The notes: generated by a model from the sequence alone, not told the origin. Positions 35,313-43,660 are shown, numbered from the stretch's first letter. The stretch: DNA of 64,000 bases from Geomesophilobacter sediminis (GCF_016458275.1 NZ_JAEMHM010000014.1:1-64000), one strand, 5' to 3'. Numbers and translations: made by a program.

Positions 35313-35750
35313 TCAGGGTTCACGATCCCCCTCCTCCAGAAAAAGCGTGTCCATGCCGTACCAGTCGTGTGCCTGGTCGGCGATGGCGTCGAGGAGGTTC
35401 CGGATTCCTTCCAGAGGTTCCAGGTCGGTGGAAGGGTGCGGTTTCTCCTCTTCGAGGAGGCGGGAAAGCAGTGCCCGCTGTCTCTTGAACAGCGCCGGGT
35501 CGATGGAAAACAGGAATACCTTTCCCTCCCCGAGCTCTTCTTCGTAGAGTCTGAACACCGCCGATATCGCATGGTCTATCGCGACACAGCGGGTGATCTG
35601 CTCCACGATGGCGGCATAGTCGTCAGGCAAGGCCGCCGCGGACAGTCTGCCCCCTTCGATGCAATCGGACAGGATGTCGTGGAGCTTGCCGTACGTCTTG
35701 TGCAGTTCTCTCAGCGCGGTGATCGCGCCGCAATCACATAGGTCCTTCAT
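35313..35750 (-). CDS. hypothetical protein, 145 aa
   Basis: ATG 35750 overlaps the upstream stop (ATGA) and is preceded by AAGGAGG; the ATG at 35786 is not favoured. The product is mostly helical, with an N-terminal LCDCG and an acidic end (LFLEEGDREP). No motif recognised. Translation is probably coupled to the 67-residue gene upstream. Confidence 0.6.
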   Translation of the reverse strand: MKDLCDCGAITALRELHKTYGKLHDILSDCIEGGRLSAAALPDDYAAIVEQITRCVAIDHAISAVFRLYEEELGEGKVFLFSIDPALFKRQRALLSRLLEEEKPHPSTDLEPLEGIRNLLDAIADQAHDWYGMDTLFLEEGDREP

Positions 35751-35950
35751 ATGGCCTCCTTCCAGGCGGAAATGATCTTCGGGCATCCCGACGCCATCCT
35801 CGCTATCACCGTGACCCCCTTGTAGCGAAAGCGCAGGGGTTTATCCGTGAGAAGCGGGACGGCGAGCTTGACGCCTTCCAGTGCCTCGAGCGGTACCGAC
35901 CGCTCAAGGATTCGATTGGCGCCGTGCAGCGACAGGGTAAGAGTCGGCAT
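35747..35950 (-). CDS. small DUF4258-like protein, 67 aa
   Basis: The 67-residue protein (LSLHGANRILERSVPLEAL, then a strand-rich tail KGVTVIARMASGCPKIISAW) resembles DUF4258 proteins, which start with an H-x-x-x-R-ER signature and end in a strand. The family includes toxin-like proteins; a toxin role here is not shown. It overlaps the genes on both sides, by 47 bases with the membrane protein upstream and 4 bases downstream. Confidence 0.5.
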   Translation of the reverse strand: MPTLTLSLHGANRILERSVPLEALEGVKLAVPLLTDKPLRFRYKGVTVIARMASGCPKIISAWKEAI

Positions 35951-36155
35951 GCCCGTGACCTCCTTTCAGGATGACCGCTTCTTGAGCCTCGGGCTCTGGA
36001 GCGGCGGAGGCAGCGAGAAAACAGAAGCTGACCGAGATCACCATGACGACTGCCGCCAGGATGGTCCACAGGAGCTCTTTGAGGTCCTCGCTGTTCATCT
36101 TCGACCGGAAGAGATGTTTGTAATCTTTGGGCAGGACGCCCGTTCGTGGTTTCAT
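35904..36155 (-). CDS. single-span membrane protein, 83 aa
   Basis: ATG 36155 follows AAGGAGCAGTC. A basic N-terminus and one hydrophobic segment (LLWTILAAVVMVISVSFCFL) predict one membrane span; the C-terminus contains a His-rich GGHGHAD. The last 47 bases overlap the next gene in another frame. Function unknown. Confidence 0.6.
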   Translation of the reverse strand: MKPRTGVLPKDYKHLFRSKMNSEDLKELLWTILAAVVMVISVSFCFLAASAAPEPEAQEAVILKGGHGHADSYPVAARRQSNP

Positions 36156-36245
36156 GACTGCTCCTTTTCAGTGCGGATACGCGCCTCCCGTGAAAAGGAG
36201 TGACCCTGGGGGGGCGCGTGATTCGCCCCCGGATGGGGTTTGGTC
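36156..36245 (-). promoter_or_regulatory. three-arm leader of the membrane protein gene
   Basis: The Shine-Dalgarno region TGAAAAGGAG (complement of 36161-36170) is perfectly complementary to 36191-36200, ten bases. A large GC-rich stem further 5' can compete with that pairing. Confidence 0.7.
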
Positions 36246-37211
36246 TCAGGCCGCCTTGGCGAGCGGCGCTGGTGGCAACTGTCTGACTTCCAGCTTCGTG
36301 TAGCCCGCTTTCGGCTTGCTGCAGGCCCGGTACACGTCGGGGAAGTCTTTCTTCAGTCTGGTGGAGTCGACGGTCTCGCCCGGAGCGACGGTTGTGGTCG
36401 CCACGGCGATCCCTGTGTCGGTGATCCCCTGGAACCGCTCTCCGAAGAAGGAGATCAGCTCTTTCTTCAGCGGGTCCATTCTCTTTTCGAGGGCTTTTTT
36501 CTGCCGGTCGAGACTCTCGTAGTCGGCGACACGGTCTGTGACCTCCTGGGGGATCTCCTGGTCCCAGTGGGCCGGGCACCCTGTCCGGTACGAACAGTGG
36601 CCGCACAGAATGCTCGGTATGGTGTTCGGTTCGCACTCGCCGCGCATGGCGGAGAGGATGTGACTGCCCCTCTCGATCAGGGGGGTGAAGACCTCCGGGT
36701 GGGGAGCGTAGGAGTTGAACTCCCGGTATTCCCCCTTGTTCAGGTCCACCGCCAGGATCGAGCCGCCGATCTCCGCTTTCTCGCCTTCCCTGATTCTGAG
36801 AAGGCCCATCTGTACGTGCAGCTGGTCGACCCAGCTGCCGTAAGGTTCCTCGGGAATGCCGCCCGTGGACTTCATCTCGACCACATGGAAGCGGTTTTTC
36901 CCCCGAAAGAGGAAATCGATATGACAGACGATGTCATAGGATGGGTGGCAGATCTCGACCTCTTCCTGGAAGGTGGCGCCGCCCGACAGGAAGAACTCCC
37001 TGAACATGGCCTGCGCCGCGTGCCCCCTTGCGAAGACGAGTTGCTGCTTGATGGAATGGGCGACCGGCTGAAGCTTGCCAAGTACCGCCTTGCGGGGGCA
37101 TCCGGCTATGTCGGAGGCCCCGGCATACCTGGTGCGGTCACCAAGATGTGCTGACATCTTTTGCTGATGTGCGGGTATTGCCTTTTTCAGAAAATCGTCG
37201 AGGCGTGCCAT
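36246..37211 (-). CDS. Cas4/RecB-like nuclease with Fe-S cluster motif
   Basis: This 321-residue protein has the PD-(D/E)XK set HIDFLF (D99), VVEMKS (E112, K114) and QLHVQM (Q130), plus Cys38 and CxxCx5C (Cys203, 206, 212), the Fe-S staple of Cas4-type exonucleases. The C-terminal ~100 residues form a charged helical region. No CRISPR genes are near. In this operon it sits with an SSB, a Sak4-like ATPase and a methyltransferase-helicase, so it is probably a recombination or DNA-processing nuclease of the element. Confidence 0.83.
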   Translation of the reverse strand: MARLDDFLKKAIPAHQQKMSAHLGDRTRYAGASDIAGCPRKAVLGKLQPVAHSIKQQLVFARGHAAQAMFREFFLSGGATFQEEVEICHPSYDIVCHIDFLFRGKNRFHVVEMKSTGGIPEEPYGSWVDQLHVQMGLLRIREGEKAEIGGSILAVDLNKGEYREFNSYAPHPEVFTPLIERGSHILSAMRGECEPNTIPSILCGHCSYRTGCPAHWDQEIPQEVTDRVADYESLDRQKKALEKRMDPLKKELISFFGERFQGITDTGIAVATTTVAPGETVDSTRLKKDFPDVYRACSKPKAGYTKLEVRQLPPAPLAKAA

Positions 37212-37293
37212 CGGTTCTGTCTCCTTTTCATGCCCGGGGAGACGGAACGCCCCCGAGAGGGAGTCCGTCTCCCTGATCGGGGTTTGTGATGGT
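37212..37293 (-). promoter_or_regulatory. three-arm leader of the Cas4-like gene
   Basis: A perfect 10-bp hairpin (37237-37246 with 37264-37273) competes with pairing of 37238-37248 to the Shine-Dalgarno region 37214-37224 (10 of 11). Either the hairpin forms or the ribosome-binding site is covered. Confidence 0.75.
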
Positions 37294-37455
37294 TTACATG
37301 CAGGCGTAGGCGATGACCGCCGACGCGAGGAGGGTTGTCCCTACCATGATTCCGGCGATGATGTTCTTGCAGGAAATCTCGACAGCGGACTTCTCCGCCT
37401 TCATGTAGATGGTTCTGCCGTTGGCGCATCTGATGGCTACTGTGTTGGATCTCAT
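37294..37455 (-). CDS. small membrane protein, 53 aa
   Basis: ATG 37455 is preceded by AAAGGAGACACGAA, with stop TAA at 37294. The 53-residue product has a basic start, a central EISCKN and a hydrophobic C-terminal segment (IIAGIMVGTTLLASAVIAYA). It is probably a one-span inner-membrane protein. It has the same leader type and spacing as its larger neighbours, which supports it as a real gene. Confidence 0.65.
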   Translation of the reverse strand: MRSNTVAIRCANGRTIYMKAEKSAVEISCKNIIAGIMVGTTLLASAVIAYACM

Positions 37456-37545
37456 TTCGTGTCTCCTTTCGGGTTGTCCCAGGAGGAGACACGTATCCCC
37501 GGAGGGAGACGGAATCTCCCCGAGGGGTGGTTGATGGTTGGCGTT
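37456..37545 (-). promoter_or_regulatory. three-arm leader of the 53-aa gene
   Basis: The Shine-Dalgarno region 37458-37467 is perfectly complementary over ten bases to 37484-37493. A GGGGAGA/TCTCC stem on the 5' side can compete. Confidence 0.7.
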
Positions 37546-40500
37546 TTACGCTCGGCCGCGCCTTGCGCACTTCCCGGTCACGAGGTACGTGCCGAAGAGG
37601 GTCACTTCCAGCATCCCTTCTTCCAGGTACTCGCGGTACTTCTCAGCCGGGATCTGCCTTTCGACCTCCCAGCCGCCTTCGAAGACGATGACCGGGACGG
37701 TTTCCGGAGCGGGCGGCGTCGGTGGTTCCGGCTGCGGAAAGGGTATGACCTTGGCCGCTGCCGGAGGCGATGTTGTGATCTTGTTTTCGTCCCTCACCCT
37801 GGCGTTGTCGGTTCGGGTCATCTTCTTGAGCAGGGCGCTAGGGTCCTGGTAGTCGATGTTCCCTTCCTTGAGCGCCTTGGTGATGAGTGCGGAAAACGAC
37901 TGGTTGCCGCTTGTGCATTCCGCGGGGTCGATGTCCGGTGTTTCCCCTTCCGCCAGCTTGGCGATCATCCTCTTCTCCAATGTGTACGCCAATTGGGCCT
38001 CCTGGATCGGCGAAGAGGTGAGATACCAGTATCGGCAGGGACGGACTTCCCCGTAGATCATGCGGTGTATGTCGGCGGTGTTGACGCGCCGGATTCTCCC
38101 TTCCCCCTGTTCGGCCAACCTGGTGTTGTCGGAGTAGTCGTACCAGCAGAGGTTGTTGAACTGACTGAGGTTGAGTCCGGTGGCTACCCGGTGGTATGAG
38201 GCGATGACGACCTGGGCGGTGGTCTTTTCGAACCACGCCGTCAGTCTTTCGGGAGCTACCGAGTCGGGAAGAACGTCGATGGACAAGCCGGGAACGCTGT
38301 CGGCGATGATCCGCCTGAGCGGCCCGCGCATGTCGATCTTTTGCGTGTTCCCGGTGTAGACCAGGAGCCGTTCTCCCCATGTCTCTACCAGACGGGCGAT
38401 GTTGACGAGCTCTGTTTCCTTTTCGAGCAGTTCATCGACCGGCCGTCGCCACAATGTGCCGAGGAGTTCGCCACGCAGGCGGATTTCGTCGTCTGCATGC
38501 CTGAAGGTGTCGGACACCCGCAGGAAGGCCGCCGTTCTTACGCTTGCGACCGGTATTCTGTCCTCGATCGGTAGTTCCGCATTGTCGATGATCTTGTCGA
38601 TGGTCCTCATGCAATCTTCCACTTCCGTATGAGGGGCGCATTTGATGACTTCCCGTTCGACGGGGGGTAGGTCGTCGAAATCCTCCGAGTCCACGTTCAC
38701 GAAGTTCGGCAGGGTGTAGACCAGGGCAGCCGGCGAGATCCCCGCCGTGTCGTAGGTCTGCACCTTTTCCGAATCACGGTGGCGGTTTCTCTCGTCGCTT
38801 TTCCTGACCTCCTTGTAGGCGCCGAACCGCGCCTGGAAGTCGGTGGCGGACTTCATGTCCCATCCCGCCTCCCGCATCTGCACCGGATTTACCCCCCAGA
38901 GCAGGTTGTAGAGGCTCTTCGCCATACCGTTGGTGACAGTCGCGGTGAGACAGAGAACCCGTCTTGCGGAAGCCGCCATGCGGATGAACGCCGTCCCCTG
39001 ATTGCTCATCAGGTTGGCCGCGTTGTGAGCCTCGTCGAATATGGCGAGGTCGAAGGGTATCCGCTTGAGGAAGCGGAGGTAGGGAAGCTGTTTGTTGTGT
39101 GATTTCACCTCCGTTGACGCGCCGTTCCTTTCGATGTCGGCGATCCACTGCCGGTAGCGAAGGCGCGGCCGTTTGTTCTCGGGTATGTAAGTGTAGAGGA
39201 CGTCGCCGCAGGCGGGGCAGTGTTCCTTGCTCCCCCTGCTGATCCTCTTCACCTCGGCCGAGCAGTTGAGGCAGGCGTCGGTATATTTGATCCCTTCTTT
39301 CGTTTTCACACGGGTGGTCTTCGTGACGGGCACGAAGTCCGGGTGCATGCGCAGACGGGTGTAGGCGATGAGATAGAGACCCTTCGGCTTGGTGCGGGCG
39401 AGTTCCCGCAGCCGTTGCCAGGAGTCGATCACGTGGACAGCGAAGCCCTCGTATTCGTACTCCTTCACCATCTGGGGGACGAGCTGCGGTTCCGTCACCA
39501 TGATCGATCTCTTGGCGCCGGCGAGATACTTTACCGCCTTCGACATCCAGGTTTTCCCCGTTCCGGTGTTGGCCCGGATGCCGATCCCCTTCCTCCCTGA
39601 AGCAAACGCCTTCATGACCGCCTTTACAGCCTCCCGCTGGGGGGCCTTCAGGCCGATCTCCTTCAGTTCGGACGCGAGATATTCCTCGTCCCGGCCGATC
39701 TCGTGAAGGGGTTTGTAGATGGTGGTGAGCTTCTTGAGGAGGATGGTGGACAGCTGGGAATTGAGCTCCACGTAGTCGAAGCCGAGTTCCCGGGCGGCTT
39801 TCACCTCGCCCGTCCTGTCCATGAGGAAGGTCTCTACAGTCGGTTTGTGGATGACGGTCGTCGTCTTGATGCCGTTATCGTCGTAATCCTCGAACGTCTC
39901 CGGCTTTTCGACGAGCATGTACTTGGCCAGGTAGTGGACGCCGTTTATGGCGACGCTCTCGATCTGGCTGTTCATGGCGGCAAGCTGGACGGCATGGGCC
40001 GTTCTGAGGGTGGATACGGGCTGAATGCTGGTGTCGTAGCTGGCCGGATACTCCTTGTCCAGCATCACCGTTATCGCCTTGTCCAGCCTCTCTTCGCACT
40101 CCAGGTAGAACCCTGAAAGGTCCCGGCACTGGAGCATGGGCTTGGTCTTGACTCCGCCTGCCTCGACCTCGATGGTGACGGTCGGGTTTTCGGCGTGGGT
40201 CAGGATCAGGTCCTCCCCGGCGTTGTCCAGGTTGTCGTAGTTGTGATAGTAGGGTGACCGGTACGAGGTCGTTTCGTTGCTGACATTCTTCCGCAGGAAT
40301 ATGACCAGCTGCCTGAAAGCCCCGTATTCCTCCGATCTGTATGCATACCGGTAGGTGAAGCTTCCCCGCAGGAGTTCGGTCATTTTCCCCTTGAGCTCGT
40401 ATTCCGGGATGATCAGGACCATGACCCCCCGCTTGGAAACCATGGGGGCGGCCTTTTCGACCCAGGAGATGAGCTCTCCGCCGTTCCTGTTGTAGGGCGG

Positions 40501-40884
40501 ATTCAGGAGAACGATGTCGAACGACCCGGTGTTGGTGGTGTCGAAGAACGATGTGTTGAGTTTCTGATCGGTGCCGCGGATTTTCCTGAAGCGCTCCGCG
40601 TCCAGTTCCACTGCGAAAGAGGCGACGGCCGTGTTCTTGGCGCTTGATCCGGTGGCGGCCTGTTTCGCATGGCGGACCATGCTCGACAGGAAAGCCCCTT
40701 CGCCGGCGCACGGGTCGAAGATGGTGACCATCTTCTCGTGGACGCTCGTCCGGTCCCAGCCGAAACTTATGCTGACGACCTTTCTGACCAGCTCCACGTC
40801 GCGCGGGAAGGTGGGATAGAATCCCTTCGCCAGCTCGTTCCCCTTTGTGCGGGAGTGGTTGTTGATTTTTTCAGTGAATTCCAT
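37546..40884 (-). CDS. methyltransferase-helicase fusion protein, 1112 aa
   Basis: ATG 40884 follows GAGGAGCGGAC. The N-terminal ~250 residues are an N6-adenine methyltransferase: motif I FDPCAGEGAF (56-65) and catalytic NPPY (128-131). The middle and C-terminal parts are an SF2 helicase: ANTGTGKT near residue 438, a CxxC/CxxC zinc knuckle (CLNC and CPAC), FDEAHNA near 615, CLTATVT, and GEGRIRR near the end of the helicase. One protein thus joins DNA modification to DNA translocation. The enzyme may mark or protect the element's own DNA; its target is unknown. Confidence 0.83.
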   Translation of the reverse strand: MEFTEKINNHSRTKGNELAKGFYPTFPRDVELVRKVVSISFGWDRTSVHEKMVTIFDPCAGEGAFLSSMVRHAKQAATGSSAKNTAVASFAVELDAERFRKIRGTDQKLNTSFFDTTNTGSFDIVLLNPPYNRNGGELISWVEKAAPMVSKRGVMVLIIPEYELKGKMTELLRGSFTYRYAYRSEEYGAFRQLVIFLRKNVSNETTSYRSPYYHNYDNLDNAGEDLILTHAENPTVTIEVEAGGVKTKPMLQCRDLSGFYLECEERLDKAITVMLDKEYPASYDTSIQPVSTLRTAHAVQLAAMNSQIESVAINGVHYLAKYMLVEKPETFEDYDDNGIKTTTVIHKPTVETFLMDRTGEVKAARELGFDYVELNSQLSTILLKKLTTIYKPLHEIGRDEEYLASELKEIGLKAPQREAVKAVMKAFASGRKGIGIRANTGTGKTWMSKAVKYLAGAKRSIMVTEPQLVPQMVKEYEYEGFAVHVIDSWQRLRELARTKPKGLYLIAYTRLRMHPDFVPVTKTTRVKTKEGIKYTDACLNCSAEVKRISRGSKEHCPACGDVLYTYIPENKRPRLRYRQWIADIERNGASTEVKSHNKQLPYLRFLKRIPFDLAIFDEAHNAANLMSNQGTAFIRMAASARRVLCLTATVTNGMAKSLYNLLWGVNPVQMREAGWDMKSATDFQARFGAYKEVRKSDERNRHRDSEKVQTYDTAGISPAALVYTLPNFVNVDSEDFDDLPPVEREVIKCAPHTEVEDCMRTIDKIIDNAELPIEDRIPVASVRTAAFLRVSDTFRHADDEIRLRGELLGTLWRRPVDELLEKETELVNIARLVETWGERLLVYTGNTQKIDMRGPLRRIIADSVPGLSIDVLPDSVAPERLTAWFEKTTAQVVIASYHRVATGLNLSQFNNLCWYDYSDNTRLAEQGEGRIRRVNTADIHRMIYGEVRPCRYWYLTSSPIQEAQLAYTLEKRMIAKLAEGETPDIDPAECTSGNQSFSALITKALKEGNIDYQDPSALLKKMTRTDNARVRDENKITTSPPAAAKVIPFPQPEPPTPPAPETVPVIVFEGGWEVERQIPAEKYREYLEEGMLEVTLFGTYLVTGKCARRGRA

Positions 40885-40971
40885 GTCCGCTCCTCGTGAA
40901 AGGGGAGGCGGCATGGCTATCCCTTTGCGGGGAGGTGACCATGCCACCTACCCCTTCCGGGATAGATTGTG
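40885..40971 (-). promoter_or_regulatory. three-arm leader of the fusion gene
   Basis: Arms 40900-40916 and 40939-40956 pair at 16 of 17 positions with one bulge. The first also matches the complement of the Shine-Dalgarno and start codon (40881-40893) with one bulge on each side. Here the start codon itself would be covered. Confidence 0.7.
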
Positions 40972-41520
40972 CTACTGCTGGGTTTGTTCCTGTTTCACCT
41001 CGACCGAGATGCGAGACGCAGGCTCGGGGAAGGCGAACCCGCCGTATCTGATCCGGTTCCTCACTTCATCGGGAACGTTCTCGATATGGCGGTAGCATTT
41101 CTTGGTGCCGATGAGCGGTGTCAGTTCCTCTGCCATGTCGAACAGAGGGAGATACCAGTCCCGGTGCACAAACTGCTGCTGATCCAGGATACGGGAGTAG
41201 ATGCCGAAGCATTCCTCCCGGCTGTTCCCGACAATGAGGCGGCGCTGCCGACTGGGAAGGATGTACAGCCCCGAGTAGCCGTTATCGATCTTGCCGATAA
41301 GGCTCACGGTACCTCCCATTGCCACGCGGTCTCTTTTCCTGCCGGTGATTTCCAACACGGGCGCCTCCCGGTCGTGGAGGATCTGGGCGAAGGCCCTGAC
41401 CTCTTGGGAGGGGCCGTAGGCGGACAGCAGAACGACGAGTTTGTCGTCTTCCAGGATCAGGTTGCTGCAGAAAATGGTGGCCGAAGCACGCTGGCCAATG
41501 AGTGAAATGGTGGGTTGCAT
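40972..41520 (-). CDS. hypothetical protein, 182 aa
   Basis: The product begins MQPTISLIGQRASATIF and has a mixed alpha/beta pattern with no recognised motif. No hairpin leader precedes it; only 33 bases separate it from the Sak4-like ATPase gene upstream. It ends with a Gln-rich tail (VEVKQEQTQQ). It may belong with the recombination genes around it. Confidence 0.6.
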   Translation of the reverse strand: MQPTISLIGQRASATIFCSNLILEDDKLVVLLSAYGPSQEVRAFAQILHDREAPVLEITGRKRDRVAMGGTVSLIGKIDNGYSGLYILPSRQRRLIVGNSREECFGIYSRILDQQQFVHRDWYLPLFDMAEELTPLIGTKKCYRHIENVPDEVRNRIRYGGFAFPEPASRISVEVKQEQTQQ

Positions 41521-41553
41521 GGTTTCCTCCCGTTCATGGGGTCCAGATCGCGG

Positions 41554-42660
41554 TCAGGCCGCCATCTTGATGACCCATGCCTTGTAGGAGGAACTCCACT
41601 TGAAGCCTTTCGTCTTCAGGAACTCCTTGGAGGCGGTATCCTGATACGACGGAGTTGCGTAGACCTCTTTGTTGGTTTCGTCCAGTTTGAAGGGGATGCG
41701 GCGTGCTGCCAGGATGGCCGTGATGTCGGTAACCGTGCCCGGTGTCCCGTCGCTCTTCTTCGTTTTCGCTTCCAGGGCCTTGAGTGCGGCGGTCATCCGT
41801 TCGGCGGGAATATCCTCGAGTCTGTTCACTCCCAGATAGGCGAGGAACTTGTCCCGGTCGGCTCCCACTTCACTGATTTTCGTCTCCAGTTCCATCACCT
41901 GATCCTGCGTGATAGACTTCGGCCCCGAGGGTTGTTGTTCCTGGGTGGTACCGGCATGATTCTTCGCCGACTCTCCCGATTCCAGCCAGGCGCGGATGGA
42001 GCTTCCGTGTTCCTCCGTCAACTTCCCGTGGAAACCATCGAAAATCTCTGTCCGGTCCTTGCTGGTGGTGGCGATGTGCCGTTCCTGGTCAACATCGAAG
42101 ACCAGTGTAAATTCAAAGTCCATTCCTTCTCTTTGAATGGGCGCCATGCCGACCTTTTTCGGGACTTTCTTGCCTCTCTCGTCATCGACAAGGACGTACT
42201 CGGTCTTGCTGCGCATCGTTGCGATGACATGCATCTGCGACTGCAGCATGGCATCGACGAGGGAGTTGTGCTTGGGGGTCGCTTCACGCCACCCGGCAAA
42301 CTTGTTCCCCTTCGCCGATTCGGTCCTCGAGTCAACGAACTCCAGGATACCGCCGGTCCCTGCCCATGCATGTGAGAGGGAGTCGATGATGATGAGGTCG
42401 TAACCCAGTTTTTCCGCCTCTCTGATGCCGCTTATGTACTTCTCGACGGTGAAGGGGGGCTTGATGACGGCGACGTGGTAGTCGCCCAAGTGGGCGTAGA
42501 GAGAAGCGCTTTCGTTCTCCGTATCGAGTACCGCGATTTTTCCGGTGGGGCCGACGATCCCGAATGCCAGCTTGAGGGCCGACATGGTTTTGCCGGAGCC
42601 CGCCGGGCCGCAGATGCCGATACGTGCTTTCGCTCTCTTTCTGACTGCTTTCTGGAACAT
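41554..42660 (-). CDS. Sak4-like RecA-fold ATPase
   Basis: ATG 42660 follows AAAGGAGATCGAGATC. The 368-residue protein has Walker A GPAGSGKT (near residue 19) and a Walker B region LIIIDSLSHAW, the AAA_24-type RecA fold used by phage Sak4 recombinases. Sak4 proteins work with a partner SSB, and the next gene upstream in the operon is ssb. The C-terminal ~100 residues include an ITQDQVMELETK helical domain seen in other recombination proteins. Confidence 0.75.
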   Translation of the reverse strand: MFQKAVRKRAKARIGICGPAGSGKTMSALKLAFGIVGPTGKIAVLDTENESASLYAHLGDYHVAVIKPPFTVEKYISGIREAEKLGYDLIIIDSLSHAWAGTGGILEFVDSRTESAKGNKFAGWREATPKHNSLVDAMLQSQMHVIATMRSKTEYVLVDDERGKKVPKKVGMAPIQREGMDFEFTLVFDVDQERHIATTSKDRTEIFDGFHGKLTEEHGSSIRAWLESGESAKNHAGTTQEQQPSGPKSITQDQVMELETKISEVGADRDKFLAYLGVNRLEDIPAERMTAALKALEAKTKKSDGTPGTVTDITAILAARRIPFKLDETNKEVYATPSYQDTASKEFLKTKGFKWSSSYKAWVIKMAA

Positions 42661-42778
42661 GATCTCGATCTCCTTTCTGTGGGTTGTACCCGGACAGAGG
42701 AGACGGACCACCCCGCAGGGGTCTGTGTCTCCCCTGTCGGGCTTGTGTTTGGTTTCGGTCGTTACGGATGGTCAGGGC
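42661..42778 (-). promoter_or_regulatory. hairpin leader of the Sak4-like gene
   Basis: A strong stem forms between 42693-42704 and 42727-42738 (11 of 12). Complementarity to the Shine-Dalgarno is partial here (CAGA and GGAGA with a 2-base gap). Confidence 0.55.
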
Positions 42779-43186
42779 TCAGAAAGGAATTTCGTCTCCT
42801 CCGGAAGGCGGCTGGTAGAAGCTGTCCTGTTCCGGGTCGCCTTCGCGTCCGGTGTCTTTCCTCGACAGCATCTGCATCTTCTCGCCGACGATCTCCGTGG
42901 TGTAACGGTCCTTGCCTTCCTTGTCCTGCCATTTCCTGGTCTGGAGCCGGCCCTCGATGTACACCGTCTTCCCCTTTGACAGGTATTCGCCGGCGATTTC
43001 AGCCAGACGCCCCCAGAGGGTGAGATTATGCCACTCGGTCCGCTCTTCGTATTCTCCTGCCTTGTTCTTGAAACGTTCCGACGTCGCCAGAGAGAAACTT
43101 GCGACCGCCGTTCCGGATGCCGTGTACCTGACTTCCGGATCCTTGCCCAGATTCCCTATCAAGAGAACCTTGTTCAAACTTGCCAT
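42779..43186 (-). CDS. ssb: single-stranded DNA-binding protein
   Basis: ATG 43186 follows AAGGAGGCAGTC. The 135-residue protein has the SSB OB-fold ([44 protein letters not shown]) and ends with GGDEIPF, the acidic tip that binds partner proteins. It coats single-stranded DNA and is the first gene of the long operon. It is probably the partner of the Sak4-like ATPase. Confidence 0.96.
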   Translation of the reverse strand: MASLNKVLLIGNLGKDPEVRYTASGTAVASFSLATSERFKNKAGEYEERTEWHNLTLWGRLAEIAGEYLSKGKTVYIEGRLQTRKWQDKEGKDRYTTEIVGEKMQMLSRKDTGREGDPEQDSFYQPPSGGDEIPF

Positions 43187-43270
43187 GACTGCCTCCTTGC
43201 TGGTTTCCCGAACGAGAAGACGGTCACCGATCCCGCGCGGGGAGAGGTTTGGTCTCCCTGTCGGGACAGG
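43187..43270 (-). promoter_or_regulatory. GC-rich leader of ssb
   Basis: Imperfect GC-rich arms lie between the terminators and the ssb Shine-Dalgarno. They resemble the other leaders but do not clearly cover the ribosome-binding site. I cannot place the operon promoter with confidence in 43187-43313. Confidence 0.4.
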
Positions 43271-43313
43271 TTGAATTCCCGCCGCTTCCAAGGCTTGTCG
43301 CGGGTTTTGGGTA

Positions 43314-43349
43314 CAAAAAAACCCGTTCCGGCACGATGTCCGAAACAGG
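43314..43349 (-). terminator. second terminator between tra and ssb operons
   Basis: On the - strand a 10-bp stem (43340-43349 with 43322-43331, two or three G-U pairs) with an 8-base loop is followed by seven T residues. Confidence 0.8.
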
Positions 43350-43370
43350 TCTTTAAGGGGTTATGGTATG

Positions 43371-43401
43371 AAAAAAGGCGCTGTCCGGTTCTGGACGCAC
43401 C
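43371..43401 (-). terminator. first terminator between tra and ssb operons
   Basis: On the - strand GGTGCGTCC pairs with GGACaGCGCC around a short loop and is followed by six T residues. Together with the terminator at 43314-43349 it separates the conjugation operon from the ssb operon. Confidence 0.8.
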
Positions 43402-43612
43402 TCTAACGTCGCTGTTTAAAGTCGCCTTTGCCCAAGGTCGACTACCTGGTGCTCGTCGAGCACGCTGACTTCTCACCGGGAAAGGGGCGAAAAGCGCGCC
43501 TTGTCTTTCCTTGCGTTGCATCCCTGCCGGGGCGTTCAGATCAGGGGCTATCCCTGAAATTTGTTCCGGGGTGCGTGACCCAAGCGGAATCTCTTCGAGG
43601 AAGAGTGTAAAA
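43371..43612 (-). ncRNA. possible structured RNA upstream of the tandem terminators
   Basis: This ~240-base stretch on the - strand has no convincing gene but several local stems: CTCTTC/GAAGAG, TTCCG...CGGAA, CAGGG/CCCTG and GTGCTC/GAGCAC, ending in a perfect terminator. It may be an independent RNA or the long 3' end of the conjugation operon. No clear promoter is visible just upstream. I do not recognise the family. Confidence 0.35.
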
Positions 43613-43660
43613 ATATGAAAATCTTCTACCACCTTCGTGATGAGGGGTCAAGCCGGCTTC

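Noticed and set aside
36246-37211. Cas4 of a CRISPR system
   Set aside because: No repeat array or other cas gene is seen; the gene sits in a recombination-like operon.
26192-43270. CRISPR array or dispersed repeat family as explanation for the hairpins
   Set aside because: The leaders share architecture but not sequence, have no regular spacing and lie only between genes.
43174-43632. 152-codon - strand frame upstream of ssb
   Set aside because: It runs through two terminators and a leader and lacks protein-like character.
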